From positions 1 through 64,000 of the forward strand of contig CAMCWM010000005.1 of assembly GCA_945882215.1 (NCBI GenBank): a stretch of DNA of 64,000 bases. Direction: 5' to 3'. Shown here piece by piece: positions 39,957-51,000 of the stretch. Origin of the DNA: Akkermansia muciniphila (GTDB taxonomy: Bacteria; Verrucomicrobiota; Verrucomicrobiia; Verrucomicrobiales; Verrucomicrobiaceae). Every line of letters begins with the position of its first letter. Within the stretch, counting starts at the first letter, position 1. The position numbers and the translations under genes are program-made. The notes under the pieces were generated by a model that saw only the letters and a list, made by a program, of their open reading frames with translations, was not told where the DNA came from and ran no database searches.

Positions 39957-40808
39957 ATGATTGCATCCTCCCAGCCAGCGACGCGTGACGACGTGGCGCG
40001 GCATTACGACCAGCTCGACCGGTTTTACCGGGAGATCTGGGGCGATCACGTGCATCACGGACTGTGGCGTACGGGCCGCGAAACGAGTGATGAGGCGACG
40101 CGGAGCTTGGTGGATGCGGTGGTGGCGAAGGCACGGCTTTCTCCTGGCATGGAACTGTGTGATGTGGGCTGCGGGTATGGCCACACGGCGCGGATCATCG
40201 CCCAGGAGCAGCGGGTGAAGGTCACAGGGCTCACGGTATCGCCTGCACAGCATCGTTATGCGGTGGCGGCGACGGTCGCTGAGTTGCCCGCCACGTTCTT
40301 GCTGGAAGACTGGCTGCACAATGAGCGGCCAACAGCGGCTTTTGACGCGTTGATCGCCATCGAGAGCACGGAACACATGGCGGACAAGGAGCGGGTGTTT
40401 CGCGAGGCCGCACGCGTTTTGAAACCGGGCGGGCGGCTGGTGGTGTGCGCATGGCTGGCGAAGGAACAGCTCAAACCATGGGAGCAGCGGCATCTCATCG
40501 AGCCGATCTGCCGCGAGGGACGAATGCCCGGCCTGGGCACGGAGAATGAGTATGTGCGTTGGATGACGGAGGCCGGGTTTGCGCTGAACGAGGCCGAAGA
40601 TGTGTCACGGCAGGTGGCGCGCACCTGGCCGATCTGCGCGTGGCGATTTCTTGCAGGCGTGCTGCGCCGGCCAGGGTATCTGCGCTTCCTGCTGGATCCG
40701 AAGAGCGACAATCGCATCTTTGCACTGACGATGTTGCGGCTCTGGCTGGCCTACCGCACCGGAGCCATGCGCTATGTGATATTCTCCGCCATTGCGACGA
40801 AGCAATGA
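39957..40808 (+). CDS. SAM-dependent methyltransferase
   Basis: RHYDQLDRFYREIWGDHVHHGLW...GMELCDVGCGYGHTARIIAQ...IAIESTEHMADKERVFREAARVLKPGGRLVVCAW. Confidence 0.88.
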   Translation: MIASSQPATRDDVARHYDQLDRFYREIWGDHVHHGLWRTGRETSDEATRSLVDAVVAKARLSPGMELCDVGCGYGHTARIIAQEQRVKVTGLTVSPAQHRYAVAATVAELPATFLLEDWLHNERPTAAFDALIAIESTEHMADKERVFREAARVLKPGGRLVVCAWLAKEQLKPWEQRHLIEPICREGRMPGLGTENEYVRWMTEAGFALNEAEDVSRQVARTWPICAWRFLAGVLRRPGYLRFLLDPKSDNRIFALTMLRLWLAYRTGAMRYVIFSAIATKQ

Positions 40809-40949
40809 CGCCAAGGGTAGAGATGGGCCAAAGAGATCACAGCAGGGTCTTGCGATGGCCTGAAACGGCCTATCAGGGTGGCTCCCGAGAGACGATACAT
40901 TCCCTCCACCCGTTGTTAGCTTGTGTCGGCTGCCCAATCCTGGACCTTC

Positions 40950-41534
40950 TCAAAGATAGACGGGATGACGCACGTAAAAGCCGTCCTTGTGACGGCTGGG
41001 GACGCGCCAGCGCGGACCTTCACCCGCACGAGAGCCGGTGGTGTCGAAGCGCAGGCCGCAGACCTCCATGAAAACATGGCGGCCTGGATTGGCGTAAACG
41101 GTCACATAACGTCCAGGCCCCGGCTGCGCATAATTGGCGAAGGACGAGGAGGTCAGCGGACGATCCAGCAGTTTGGCGCGGTAGAGCACATGCGAGATGG
41201 ATCCCGAGCAGTCAAAGCCGTCATCAAACAAAACGCGGTGGCCGCCGCCCCACTTGTAAGGCTTGTCCACCAGTTGATTGGCGAGAGCGACGATGGAATG
41301 AACGATCGGTGGATGCGTGAAGTGGGCGTAGGCGTGCAGGCCGTTGAAGTAGAGCGGCACGATGGCGGCTGGCTGTTCACGGTAGTACTCCAGGCCGCCA
41401 GTGACGGTCCCCAAGACGCCCCAGACACTGAGATTCAGCCAATGTCTGCGGCTGTACATCTGGCGCACACATTGGGCTTCGGAAGTGTTCTCCAGCGTTT
41501 TGGGCACGGCGGAAACAAGGGTATCAACTCTCAT
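40950..41534 (-). CDS. NlpC/P60-like (C40) peptidase-fold protein
   Basis: LVDKPYKWGGGHRVLFDDGFDCSGSISHVLYRAKLL...PGRHVFMEVCGLRFDTTG. Confidence 0.75.
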   Translation of the reverse strand: MRVDTLVSAVPKTLENTSEAQCVRQMYSRRHWLNLSVWGVLGTVTGGLEYYREQPAAIVPLYFNGLHAYAHFTHPPIVHSIVALANQLVDKPYKWGGGHRVLFDDGFDCSGSISHVLYRAKLLDRPLTSSSFANYAQPGPGRYVTVYANPGRHVFMEVCGLRFDTTGSRAGEGPRWRVPSRHKDGFYVRHPVYL

Positions 41535-41804
41535 GCGGTGAGGCTACCGCCAAAGCGCATTTACACATGTAAACTGAGTTTCATTCTACCCTCGATAGAA
41601 ATTCAAAACGGGCACTGATGTTTAAGGAGTTACGATGGTTTTGGTGGTGGCTGTGACTGCGGATGAAGACCGGTGTCTCCCAAGAATCACGCGTCTGCGG
41701 CGTGCTGCCACTGCGGCTTTACCGGGCCTTTACACATCCATTCTCGTCATGCGCCATCGTTCCTGATAAAAAATCTGCGAAATCCAAACCAACCGCCAAT
41801 TCTC

Positions 41805-44800
41805 ATGCGTGCGCTCCTGTCCCTCCTCCTCGTGTCGTGTTTCGCCTCCGCCTTCGCGCAGGAACCGGCTCCGCCGAACGACAAACTGCCGGTGCGCGAG
41901 CGTGAACGCCGCGTCTATGTGCCGTTTGATGAGCTCGAAAAAGTCTTCAAGGACGGTGGCAAGGGCGTCTTCCTGCCGTATCGCGAATTCCTCGAACTCT
42001 GGAACGAGCTGACGATCAAACGGGCGGAGGACGAGAAACCACCGCCCGCCGAGGCCGTCATCGCCAAAGCCGAGTACTCCGGACGCGTCGAAGGTGACAG
42101 CGTGGTGCTCGACGCGAAGATCACCGCCGAATCCTTCAAAAAAGGCTGGGTGCTGCTGCCGCTGACGGAAAAAGCGGCTCCCGGCATCGGCGAAGCGACC
42201 ACGGGCAAGGCCGTGCTGCGTTCGCGTGCCGATGGCAGCGACCTCCTGCTGCCGGAAAAAAGCGTTTATGAGATCACGCTCAAAATTTATGCGCCGATCA
42301 TCCGCAGCGGCGGCAAATCGCGCGTCACGCTGAATCTGCCGCGTGCGGCGGTGTCGCGTCTCAACATCACCGTGCCGGGCGAAGGCCTTGAATTTGAACT
42401 CACGCCCGCCGCCGCCTTCACCGCGCAGCCTGCGGCCGGGCAGACACAGTTCTCATGCTTCTTCGGTGCTGGTTCGCAGCAAACCATCGCCTGGGGCGCG
42501 GCGCAGGCCGTCACGCAGATGGCACCGCTCGTGCTGGCCCAGCACAAACTGAGTACGCAAGTCGGCACGGGTTCCGTGGCGACGACGGCGGACATCGCGC
42601 TGCGCATTTTGCGTGCGCCGATCAGCGAATTGAAGATCGCGCTGCCTGCCGATCAGGAAATCCTTGGCGTCACCGGTGCGGGCATCAAAGAATGGAAGAT
42701 CGAAACCGCCGCCGCTGGCCGCAAAACGCTCGTCATTCTGCCGGAAAAACCGCTGCGGGATGATTACGCGTTCAAACTCCAGCTCGAAGGCCCCGTGGCC
42801 AAACTTCCGGCTGAAGTGAACGTGCCCGACCTCGAAGTCATCGATGCCGCGCAGGCCAATGGCGAGGTGGTGGTCAATGCGGAGTCGCAGCTCGATGTGA
42901 CGCCCAAGACACTGACCTCCGCCGCACGCACTCAGGCCGGTGGCAACGCGGGCGTCGGCACCTTCCGCATTTTGCGCCAGCCGTACAAGCTCACGCTCGA
43001 TGTCGCCGAGGCGAAACCGCAGGTCGAGGTGAGCAGCCTCACGCGTTTGAGCGTGAAACGCGATGTCGCGACGCTCAGCGCGGAGTTGAACTACCAGGTG
43101 CGCCGCGTCGGCATCTTTGAAACACGCCTCACCCCGCCCGCTGGCTGGACCGTGACCGACGTGAAAGGCCAGATCGACTCCTGGAACCTCGAAGGCGCTG
43201 ATCTTGTCATCAAACTGCCGAAACAAACCGCCGGTGACTTCAAAGTGAACCTCACGGCCCGCCAGACACGCAAGGTGGCCACGGATGACGTCACGCTGCC
43301 TGTTTTCACGCCGCAAAACGTCACGCGGCACGAGGCGCTTGTCGGTGCGACGATTCATTCGAGCCTGGAGCCGAACACCAAAGACCTCGGCGATTTTCAG
43401 CAGGAAGACGTGAGCGCGCTCGGTGCAGCGCAGCAGCAGGAGGCGAACGCGACCGAGCTGGCCTTCCGCTACCGCGATGCCGCCAAGGCGGCCGTTTTGA
43501 GCCTGAAAAGCCGCAGCTCGCAGGTGAGCGTGGAAGTGCTGACACTCGTCGAGGTGAAGGAACAATCGACGCGCCACACCTGGACGCTCGCGTTCGATGT
43601 CGCGTATGCGGCCACGGACCGCTTCGTGCTCGCCGTGCCGAAGGAAGTCGCGGGCGAGATTCGCTTCGTCGATCCGCAGGTGAAGGAGATCAACAAGACC
43701 TACACACCGCCGCAGCCGGTCACCTTGCCCGATGCCGCGAATTATGTGCTGTGGGAAGTCGTGCTGCGCAGCGAGCGGCAGGGCGCGTTTTCGTTGAGCC
43801 TCAATCTTGAGCGTCCCGTCGCTCTCGAAGCGGGAAAAACCGGCAAGATGGATCTGCTGCATGTGCATGTGCCCGGCGCGTTCCAGGAAACCGGCCAGGT
43901 GGCCGTGGTGAAGGCCGACAGCCTCGAAATCCGCAAGTCAGAGCCTGAAACACTCGAAGAAATCGACGCGCGTGAACTGCGTGGCGAATTGCAACGGCCC
44001 GGCGTCTTCCTCGCCTACAAGTATCGCTCGCTGCCGATCAAGCTCGGCGTCGAACTCGCGAAGAACAGTTTTATTGCCGTGCCGCAGGCCGTCATCACGC
44101 ATGCGGATCTCGTCACCGCCGTCGCCACCGACAAAGCGCAGACCACGGAGGTGATTTACTGGGTGAAGAACAATGATCTGCAGTTCCTCGTCGTGAGCCT
44201 GCCGAAGGGTTCGCGTTTGCAGTCCGATGTGTTCGTGAATCGTGAGGCGCAGCAACCGATGCGACGCGAAGGCAGCGAGGACATGCTCGTGCGCCTGCCC
44301 AGCGGCGACGCCGCACGCGTGGCCTTCCCGGTGCGCTTCGTGTTTGAATCTCCGAGCGCGAATCCCGGCGAAAAACTTGGCTGGTGGGGCAGCGTCGCCG
44401 TCAATGCGCCGCAGGTGGCCGATGTCGGCATCATGGAGACGCGGCACACGCTGTTCCTGCCGCCGAACGAATGGCATTACACCGGTTTCACTGGCCCGCT
44501 CACGCCGGAATCTCGCGACCGCTCGTGGCGTATGATGCAAAGCATCGTCAACGAAGTGCTGCCCGCCTTCGGTCCGCAGCTTGACACGCTGGATCAGGCG
44601 CAGCAGGGCCAGATGCCCGCTGTCGCCAGCGATGTGCGCACGCTCTACGGCTCCCAGGTGCAGCAGCAGGGCCACCGCGAGGTGTTGCATCGCCTTGGTC
44701 CGCCCGCGGAGATCGGCGTGAGCTTCCGCGGCCGGCGCATCACGTTCTTTTATCAGGCGCTGGCGTTCTTGCTTTCGCTCCTGGCCGGCGTGCGTTGCTG

Positions 44801-45083
44801 GAACGGCAGCACGACCGACAAATTGCGCTACCTCGCGATCTTCGGCCTCGGGGCGATGCTCCTCACCGGATTGTGGAGCGCCGCCAACGTCCCCGTCCTC
44901 CTCGCCGCGATGCTGGCCGCGATGATTCTGACTTTCACCTGGCTGTTCCGCAGCGCGTTGGGAATAGGACTGAGAGCTTGGCAGTTCGTTTATGCGTGGT
45001 GGACCAAACGACACACGAAGCCACCTGCGCCCACCACGCCGCCGCCTGTTCCGCCCACGAATCCAACTCCAGCCGCGAAGTGA
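41805..45083 (+). CDS. Giant exported membrane-anchored protein, module 1 (1092 aa)
   Basis: Signal peptide MRALLSLLLVSCFASAFAQEP; RRVYVPFDELEKVFKDGGKGVFLPYREFLELW; beta-rich middle; C-terminal TM segments and Pro-rich tail. Confidence 0.8.
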   Translation: MRALLSLLLVSCFASAFAQEPAPPNDKLPVRERERRVYVPFDELEKVFKDGGKGVFLPYREFLELWNELTIKRAEDEKPPPAEAVIAKAEYSGRVEGDSVVLDAKITAESFKKGWVLLPLTEKAAPGIGEATTGKAVLRSRADGSDLLLPEKSVYEITLKIYAPIIRSGGKSRVTLNLPRAAVSRLNITVPGEGLEFELTPAAAFTAQPAAGQTQFSCFFGAGSQQTIAWGAAQAVTQMAPLVLAQHKLSTQVGTGSVATTADIALRILRAPISELKIALPADQEILGVTGAGIKEWKIETAAAGRKTLVILPEKPLRDDYAFKLQLEGPVAKLPAEVNVPDLEVIDAAQANGEVVVNAESQLDVTPKTLTSAARTQAGGNAGVGTFRILRQPYKLTLDVAEAKPQVEVSSLTRLSVKRDVATLSAELNYQVRRVGIFETRLTPPAGWTVTDVKGQIDSWNLEGADLVIKLPKQTAGDFKVNLTARQTRKVATDDVTLPVFTPQNVTRHEALVGATIHSSLEPNTKDLGDFQQEDVSALGAAQQQEANATELAFRYRDAAKAAVLSLKSRSSQVSVEVLTLVEVKEQSTRHTWTLAFDVAYAATDRFVLAVPKEVAGEIRFVDPQVKEINKTYTPPQPVTLPDAANYVLWEVVLRSERQGAFSLSLNLERPVALEAGKTGKMDLLHVHVPGAFQETGQVAVVKADSLEIRKSEPETLEEIDARELRGELQRPGVFLAYKYRSLPIKLGVELAKNSFIAVPQAVITHADLVTAVATDKAQTTEVIYWVKNNDLQFLVVSLPKGSRLQSDVFVNREAQQPMRREGSEDMLVRLPSGDAARVAFPVRFVFESPSANPGEKLGWWGSVAVNAPQVADVGIMETRHTLFLPPNEWHYTGFTGPLTPESRDRSWRMMQSIVNEVLPAFGPQLDTLDQAQQGQMPAVASDVRTLYGSQVQQQGHREVLHRLGPPAEIGVSFRGRRITFFYQALAFLLSLLAGVRCWNGSTTDKLRYLAIFGLGAMLLTGLWSAANVPVLLAAMLAAMILTFTWLFRSALGIGLRAWQFVYAWWTKRHTKPPAPTTPPPVPPTNPTPAAK

Positions 45084-45084
45084 G

Positions 45085-48000
45085 ATGAAAACATCGCCAT
45101 CGATGGTGCTCAAAAATCTCGCGCCAGCGTCCTGGAGCGCTCCAGCCCTCTGGAGCTTTGCGCAGGCCAATGAACGTTCGAAAGCGCCGGAGGGCCGGCG
45201 CACTCCAAAACGCTGGCGCGTCTTTGCGCTCACGCTTTTGCATTCGTCCTTCTGCATTGCGGCGGAGCCGACACGTCAGGAACTCTGGGTGCCGACGAAA
45301 AACCTCGACTCGGTGCTCAAGGAACATCCGAACGCGGTCATGCTCTCGCCGGAGCAGTACGAGGCACTGATTCGTGATGCGGGCAAAATCAAACCCGAGG
45401 ATGATCCGGCCACAGCAGCGCCGAAGCTCATCGCCATCGAAGGTTTGCGGCTGAACGGCAAGGTGGAGCCGAATGCCGCGAGCGTGAAGCTGCAAGGCGA
45501 ACTCACGCTGCAACTGCCGTCGAAGGAATGGCTCAGCACGAAGATCGCCTGGCCGCTGGCGATGAGCAGCGTCAGTTCCGAGGGCAACGTGCTGGCCTAC
45601 ATCGAGAAAGACGCGAAGGAACGCGAGTTGATCGTCTTCGCGAAAGGTCCGGGCGTGGCGAAGCTCCACTTTGAGGCCGAGATCCCCGTGCATCTGCGGC
45701 TGCGAGCGGGCGAGCATACGCTGGAGCTGCCGGACGTGCCGTTTGGCGGCGTGTTGAATCTGGAACTACCCGCCGAGGCGCGGTTGCTGGCCGGATCGGC
45801 GCATGAACGCGTGGAGAATAGGATCAAGGTGGCCTTCGATCATCGCGGCTACGACGACAACGAGTCGCAGATTTCGCGTAACGTGGCTCGTGCCTTCCGC
45901 GTTCGCTGGATCGAAGCGCCGCCGCAGATCGCCCCGCAGCCGAGCCGTTATTCGGAAACGGCGCAGGCGGTGTTCACGGTGACGGAATCGAACGTGGAGG
46001 CGCTCATCACCTTCGGACTGCGGCAGCAGGGCGGTGATGCGCGCGAGACGGTCGTCACCCTGCGACTGGCGGGCAAGGACACGCAGGTCACCGATGTCAC
46101 CGGAACTGCCGTGCGGAGCTGGAAGCAGGAGAACGAGCAGCTCTCCGTGACTTTGGAACGCGACGGCGGCATGCATGACATCACCGTGGGCTTGCGCCGT
46201 GCGATCAACTCGGCGGCGGAAGCCGGTGAGCTGCCGGTGCTGGCTCTGAATCCGCCACTGCGCGCTGTGGCGAGGCTCCATCTTGCCCCTGATCTCGATT
46301 TTCTCGATCTTGTGGGCGCGAAGCAGACTCAGCTGGATGTGTTCGAGTTTCAGCTCGGCGTCGATCAACCGCGTCTCGTGCTGCGCACGTCGAAACCGCG
46401 TCTGGAGTCCGATGTCGATGTCGTGGTGAAGCTGGACAAGGACAGCGTGCAGATCGAGCGCAAGATCATGCTGCGCAGCGACCGGCCGGTGAATGAGATC
46501 AAGCTCACGCTGCCCGCCGGAGAGGAGTTCAACGCGATTTTGTCGAAGCCGGTCGGTGCTGGCCAGGCAGCGTCCATTTCAAATGTCGCCACGCTTAATA
46601 CAGCGCAGCAGCAAGAGCGGCTCGTCACGCCGAACATCATCAGCCAGCCGATTTTTTCTCAGCGTATCATCACACCCGGCAACGGCAATGCGGTGCCAGC
46701 GGGTTCGCCCTTCCTCATGACGTGGCGGCGCGTTGGTCAGACCATTGCGATTCTGCCAGCGCAGCCTTTGTCGCCGTTGAATCCGCTGGAGTTCAGCCTC
46801 ACGTCACGATTGAAGCTGACGAAGGCATGGAAAGGGCCGCGTACGCCGGAGACGGTGACGGTCGAGCATTTGCAGATTCCCGAGGCGGTGAAGGTGGCGG
46901 GTTACACGGCGCTGGATTTCGATGATGCATGGCGCGTGGCCTTGAAGGAGGCCAAGGGGCTCGAAGATCGCGATGCGCGGCTCACGCCGGTGAAAGGACG
47001 CATGGCGTGGTTCGGCCTGCGCGAGCATGCACTGACGTTTGAGGTGGAGCGTGCGGAAGCGGTGTTCTCCACCGAGGTCACGGCCTATGCGCTGCCGCGT
47101 GCGCGCACGATTGAGATCGAAGGGCAGTTCGCGCTCGACATCAGCGGTGCGCCGCTGCGCAGTTTTCAGGTCAAGCTGCCGGTGGAAAGCGCCAAGCTGC
47201 TGCGCGTGACCTCGCCGCTCGTCGGCGAGCAGCAGCTCGATGAAAAAAACGGTGTGTGGACCTTCACGCTGCGGCAGGAGTCGAAGGGACGGCAGAACGT
47301 GCGGTGGCGGATGAGTCTGCCGGCAACGTCCACGAATGCGGCGGAAGTCATGGAGAAAAATGTTCCCATCACGGCCACGCTGCCGCATCTCGAACTGCCG
47401 CAGTCACGGCGCTTCGCAGGAACGTGGGTGATTGAGGCAAACACGGACACGCAGCTCTCAACGAAGATGCAGAGCATGCAGCCGCTCGATGTGTTGCGCG
47501 TGCCGGCGGTGGCGGAATATCAGCCGCGGCATCGCATCACCAGCGCGTTCACCTATGGCGCGGGCGAAAATGCGCTGACGATCACGGCGCAACGCCACGC
47601 GCACTCGGAACTGGCCGCGCTGGTGGTGAATCGCATGAGTTTGATCTCCGTGCTCGGCATCGATGGGCACAGTTTGCACGAGGCGACGCTGGATCTGAGT
47701 CATTCCGGCGAGCAGTTCGTGAGTCTGCATCTGCCGAAGGACGCGGAACTGCTCAGCACGTCGAGCGGCGGTCAGGCGGTGAAACCGGTGCGTGGTGTGG
47801 AGGACGCTCTCGCCATTCCGCTGCCCGTCGGCTCGGCCAATGCACCGCATACCGAGGTGCGTGTGCAGTTTCGTCAAAACGGCACGCCTTGGGACCGCAG
47901 CGGCACGCAAAAGCTCGAACCCGTGCGCATCGTCGGCAATGTGCCTGTTTTGAGCACCGACTGGGCTGTGCATGCTCCGGCGGCGTTTGGGTATGGGAAA

Positions 48001-51000
48001 GTGGACACGACGCTGGAACAGTGGGGTGTTATCCAAACGCCAGTTTTAACCGATCTGTCGAGCTACTGGAAGTTTTGGAGTTGGCTGCATGCAATGAAAA
48101 CAAGCGGCGCAGGCGACCCTCCCAAATTGAGCAATGCCCCAGAGGAAGTGCGCAGCTATTACCAAGCAGCAGCCAATCACCAGCGCGCCAAGATGCTGGC
48201 GCAGGTCGATGAGAAGTGGGAGGAGAAGACGGCGGTGACGGCTGAGGCCATGCCTGCGGCTCCTGCGGATCCTTTCGCCGCAGGCGGCGCAGAACGCAAT
48301 GGCAGCGCGATGCTGGCCGCTCCCAAAACAGTCGCGCAGATGCAGAAGATGGATCGCATCATCCTGCCGCGTGTGCAGTTTCAGGAGGCGACGATTGAGG
48401 AGGCGATTGAGTTTCTGCGGACGAAATCGCGTGATCTTGACACGAGCAGCCCAGGCGGAGGAGGAGTGAATCTCATTCTGCCTAATTTTGATTCTCCTCC
48501 CTCCGCGCGCATAAGTCTTGATCTCAAAGACGTGCCGTTGAGCGAGGCGCTACGCTATGTCACCGAGCTGGCGCAGATGAAATACAAGGTGGAGTCGAAC
48601 GCGGTGCGGATTATGCCGCTCACGGAAAACGCTAGCCAGATGTACACGCGCACCTTCAAGGTGCCGCCGGATTTTCTGGTGTCTGGTGGTGACATCGGCG
48701 CGGCAGCAGCTCCGGCTGATCCATTTGCGGCCGGTGCTCCTGCGACGGGCCAAAAAACCGCCAGGCAGATTCTTGAAGCTCAAGGCATCACTTTTCCCGA
48801 AGGGGCGGGTGTTTCGTTCACGCCTACCACATCGATGCTCGTGGTGCGCAACACTCAACCTAACTTGGATTTGGTTGAGGCGTCGGTGGAAAGCCTCAGT
48901 CCTGGCAAAGCGAGTGATTCACGCCGACTTTATGAGTCCATCGACGAAATGCGGTTCAAATCCGGCCTGATCCCGCTGGATGTGGTGCTGCCGGAGACAG
49001 GAAGGCTGCTGCGGTTCCATGGAGCGCAGCCGCCGGTGGTGCTGGCGTTGCATTACACATCATGGTCGCAGCAGATCGTGCGTGCGGTGCTGGCGATGGC
49101 ACTGGGGCTGGCCTTGTTCTGGCGCTACGGCAGAAAACAGCCGTGGTTCATGACGCTGCTGGTCGTGGTGCTGGCGGCGTGGGGCGCGCCGCTGCTGTTT
49201 GAAGGCACCTGGCTGGCGCTGTCGAACGCGGTGGCGTTTGGCTGGCTGTGCGCGCTGGCGCTGCATGTGCTGGGGCGGTTGTTCTCGTTCATCCGGCCCC
49301 GTGAAGCGAAGGGCGAAGGGCAGAGGGCGGAGAGCCTGATGTCGCGGGTGAGAAGCCTGCGCTCCTTCGTCATTCGTCATTCTGCATTCGTCATTCTCTT
49401 TGCCCTTAGCCCTTCGCTCTTTGCGCAGGATCCGCCTACTGCCGATCCGGCGGCGCACACGGTAATCGTGCCTTATGATCCGAAGCAGCCGCTCGAAACA
49501 CAGAAGGCGGAGCGGTTTTACCTCGGTTACGAGGAGTTTCAGCGGCTGTGGAAGACGGCGAAGGAGAATCGGCGGTCGCTGGCAGCGGAAACGGATGCGA
49601 CGCAGCATGCGGTGATTCACAGCGCTTTGTATCAGGGGCGCATCGAAGAACGCGGGCTGGTGCTGGAGGCACGTATCACGGCGACGACACGCGGGCAGTG
49701 GTCGAAGCTGCTGCTGCCGTATGCGCAGGTCGTGGGTGGCAAGGACGGCACGAAGGCGCTGGTGGGCGAGGTGCGGGTGAATGGGAAGGCGGCGGCGTTG
49801 AACGACAACTGGCTGACACTGGAAAATCCGGGCCCGCATGCGATTGAACTGACGGCGACGCTGCCGCTGGCGCGAGATTGGAATGATCTGACGCTGCGTC
49901 TGCCGCCATCGCTGGCTGGGATGCTGGCGTTGCGCACGCCAAAGTCGGACGGCTGGCTGCGGGTGAATGAAACGGCGGCGAGCACGGTGGAGGAGCAGGC
50001 GGAGGGGCGTTTGTTCACGCAGACGCTGGGAACGCATCGCGAAGTGCGTTTGCAACGCTCCGCACGCGGCTTGGAACGAGGCGAAGGGCCGGTGCCAGCG
50101 GCGAATGTGCGTGGGATACTCACATTGCGTGAACTGGAGCCGGAGGATGTGGATGCGCTGATCGAGTATGAGTTTCCCGGAGCGGTGCGGCGCACGCTGG
50201 AGTTTGCGGTTGAAGAGAAAAACGGGCTGGAGATCGGCGCAATGAATGTTTACACGATGATTCCCGGCGCTGGTGAGGTGCGTGTGCCGACGATGACGAC
50301 GATGACGCGGCGTGAGGGAGGCAAGCTGATTTTCACTGTGACGCTGCGGCACGAAGTGAGCCACGGGGCGATCTTGAAGCTCACGAAGGCCACTCGGTTC
50401 CTGAACGCGGCGGGGACACGCACGCTGCCGTTGATTCAACCGCTGGCGCAGCGGGTGAAGCAGGAGATGGCAGTGCTGCACGATGAAACGATGAAGGTGC
50501 AGGTGAGCGGCGGGACGGCGCAGCGTTCGACGAACATGGACCGTGGCTCCTTGCTCGATGCGGGACGCTGGCAGTGGAGCGGTGGGCAGGCGCCGACGTA
50601 TGAGGTGACGCCTGCGGCGATGTTTGCGGAGGCGGATGTAAGTTATGTGTTTCAATTGAGCGAGCAGAAGGCGGAGCTGCTGGCCGCGCTGACCTTGATG
50701 CGAAAGTCGGGCGTGTGGTCGCGGGCGGTGATCGGTCTGCCGCCTGAATACGAAGTGCAGGCGGTGCAGGGTCCGGCGGTGCTGGCCTGGCAGCACGAAG
50801 GCACTCAGCTTTACCTGCAATTGAATCCGAACCTCGCGGTCATGGAGGCACGAATCGTGGTGCATCTGGCGCGGGTTTCGCCGCAGGCGGTGACGTCCTG
50901 GAAGCTGGAACCGTTGAAGCTGGAGAGTTACGAGAAGGTCGGTGGCAAGGCATTGATCGTGGCGCATGCGGCAAATGAGGTGAAGCTGCCGGATCTCACC

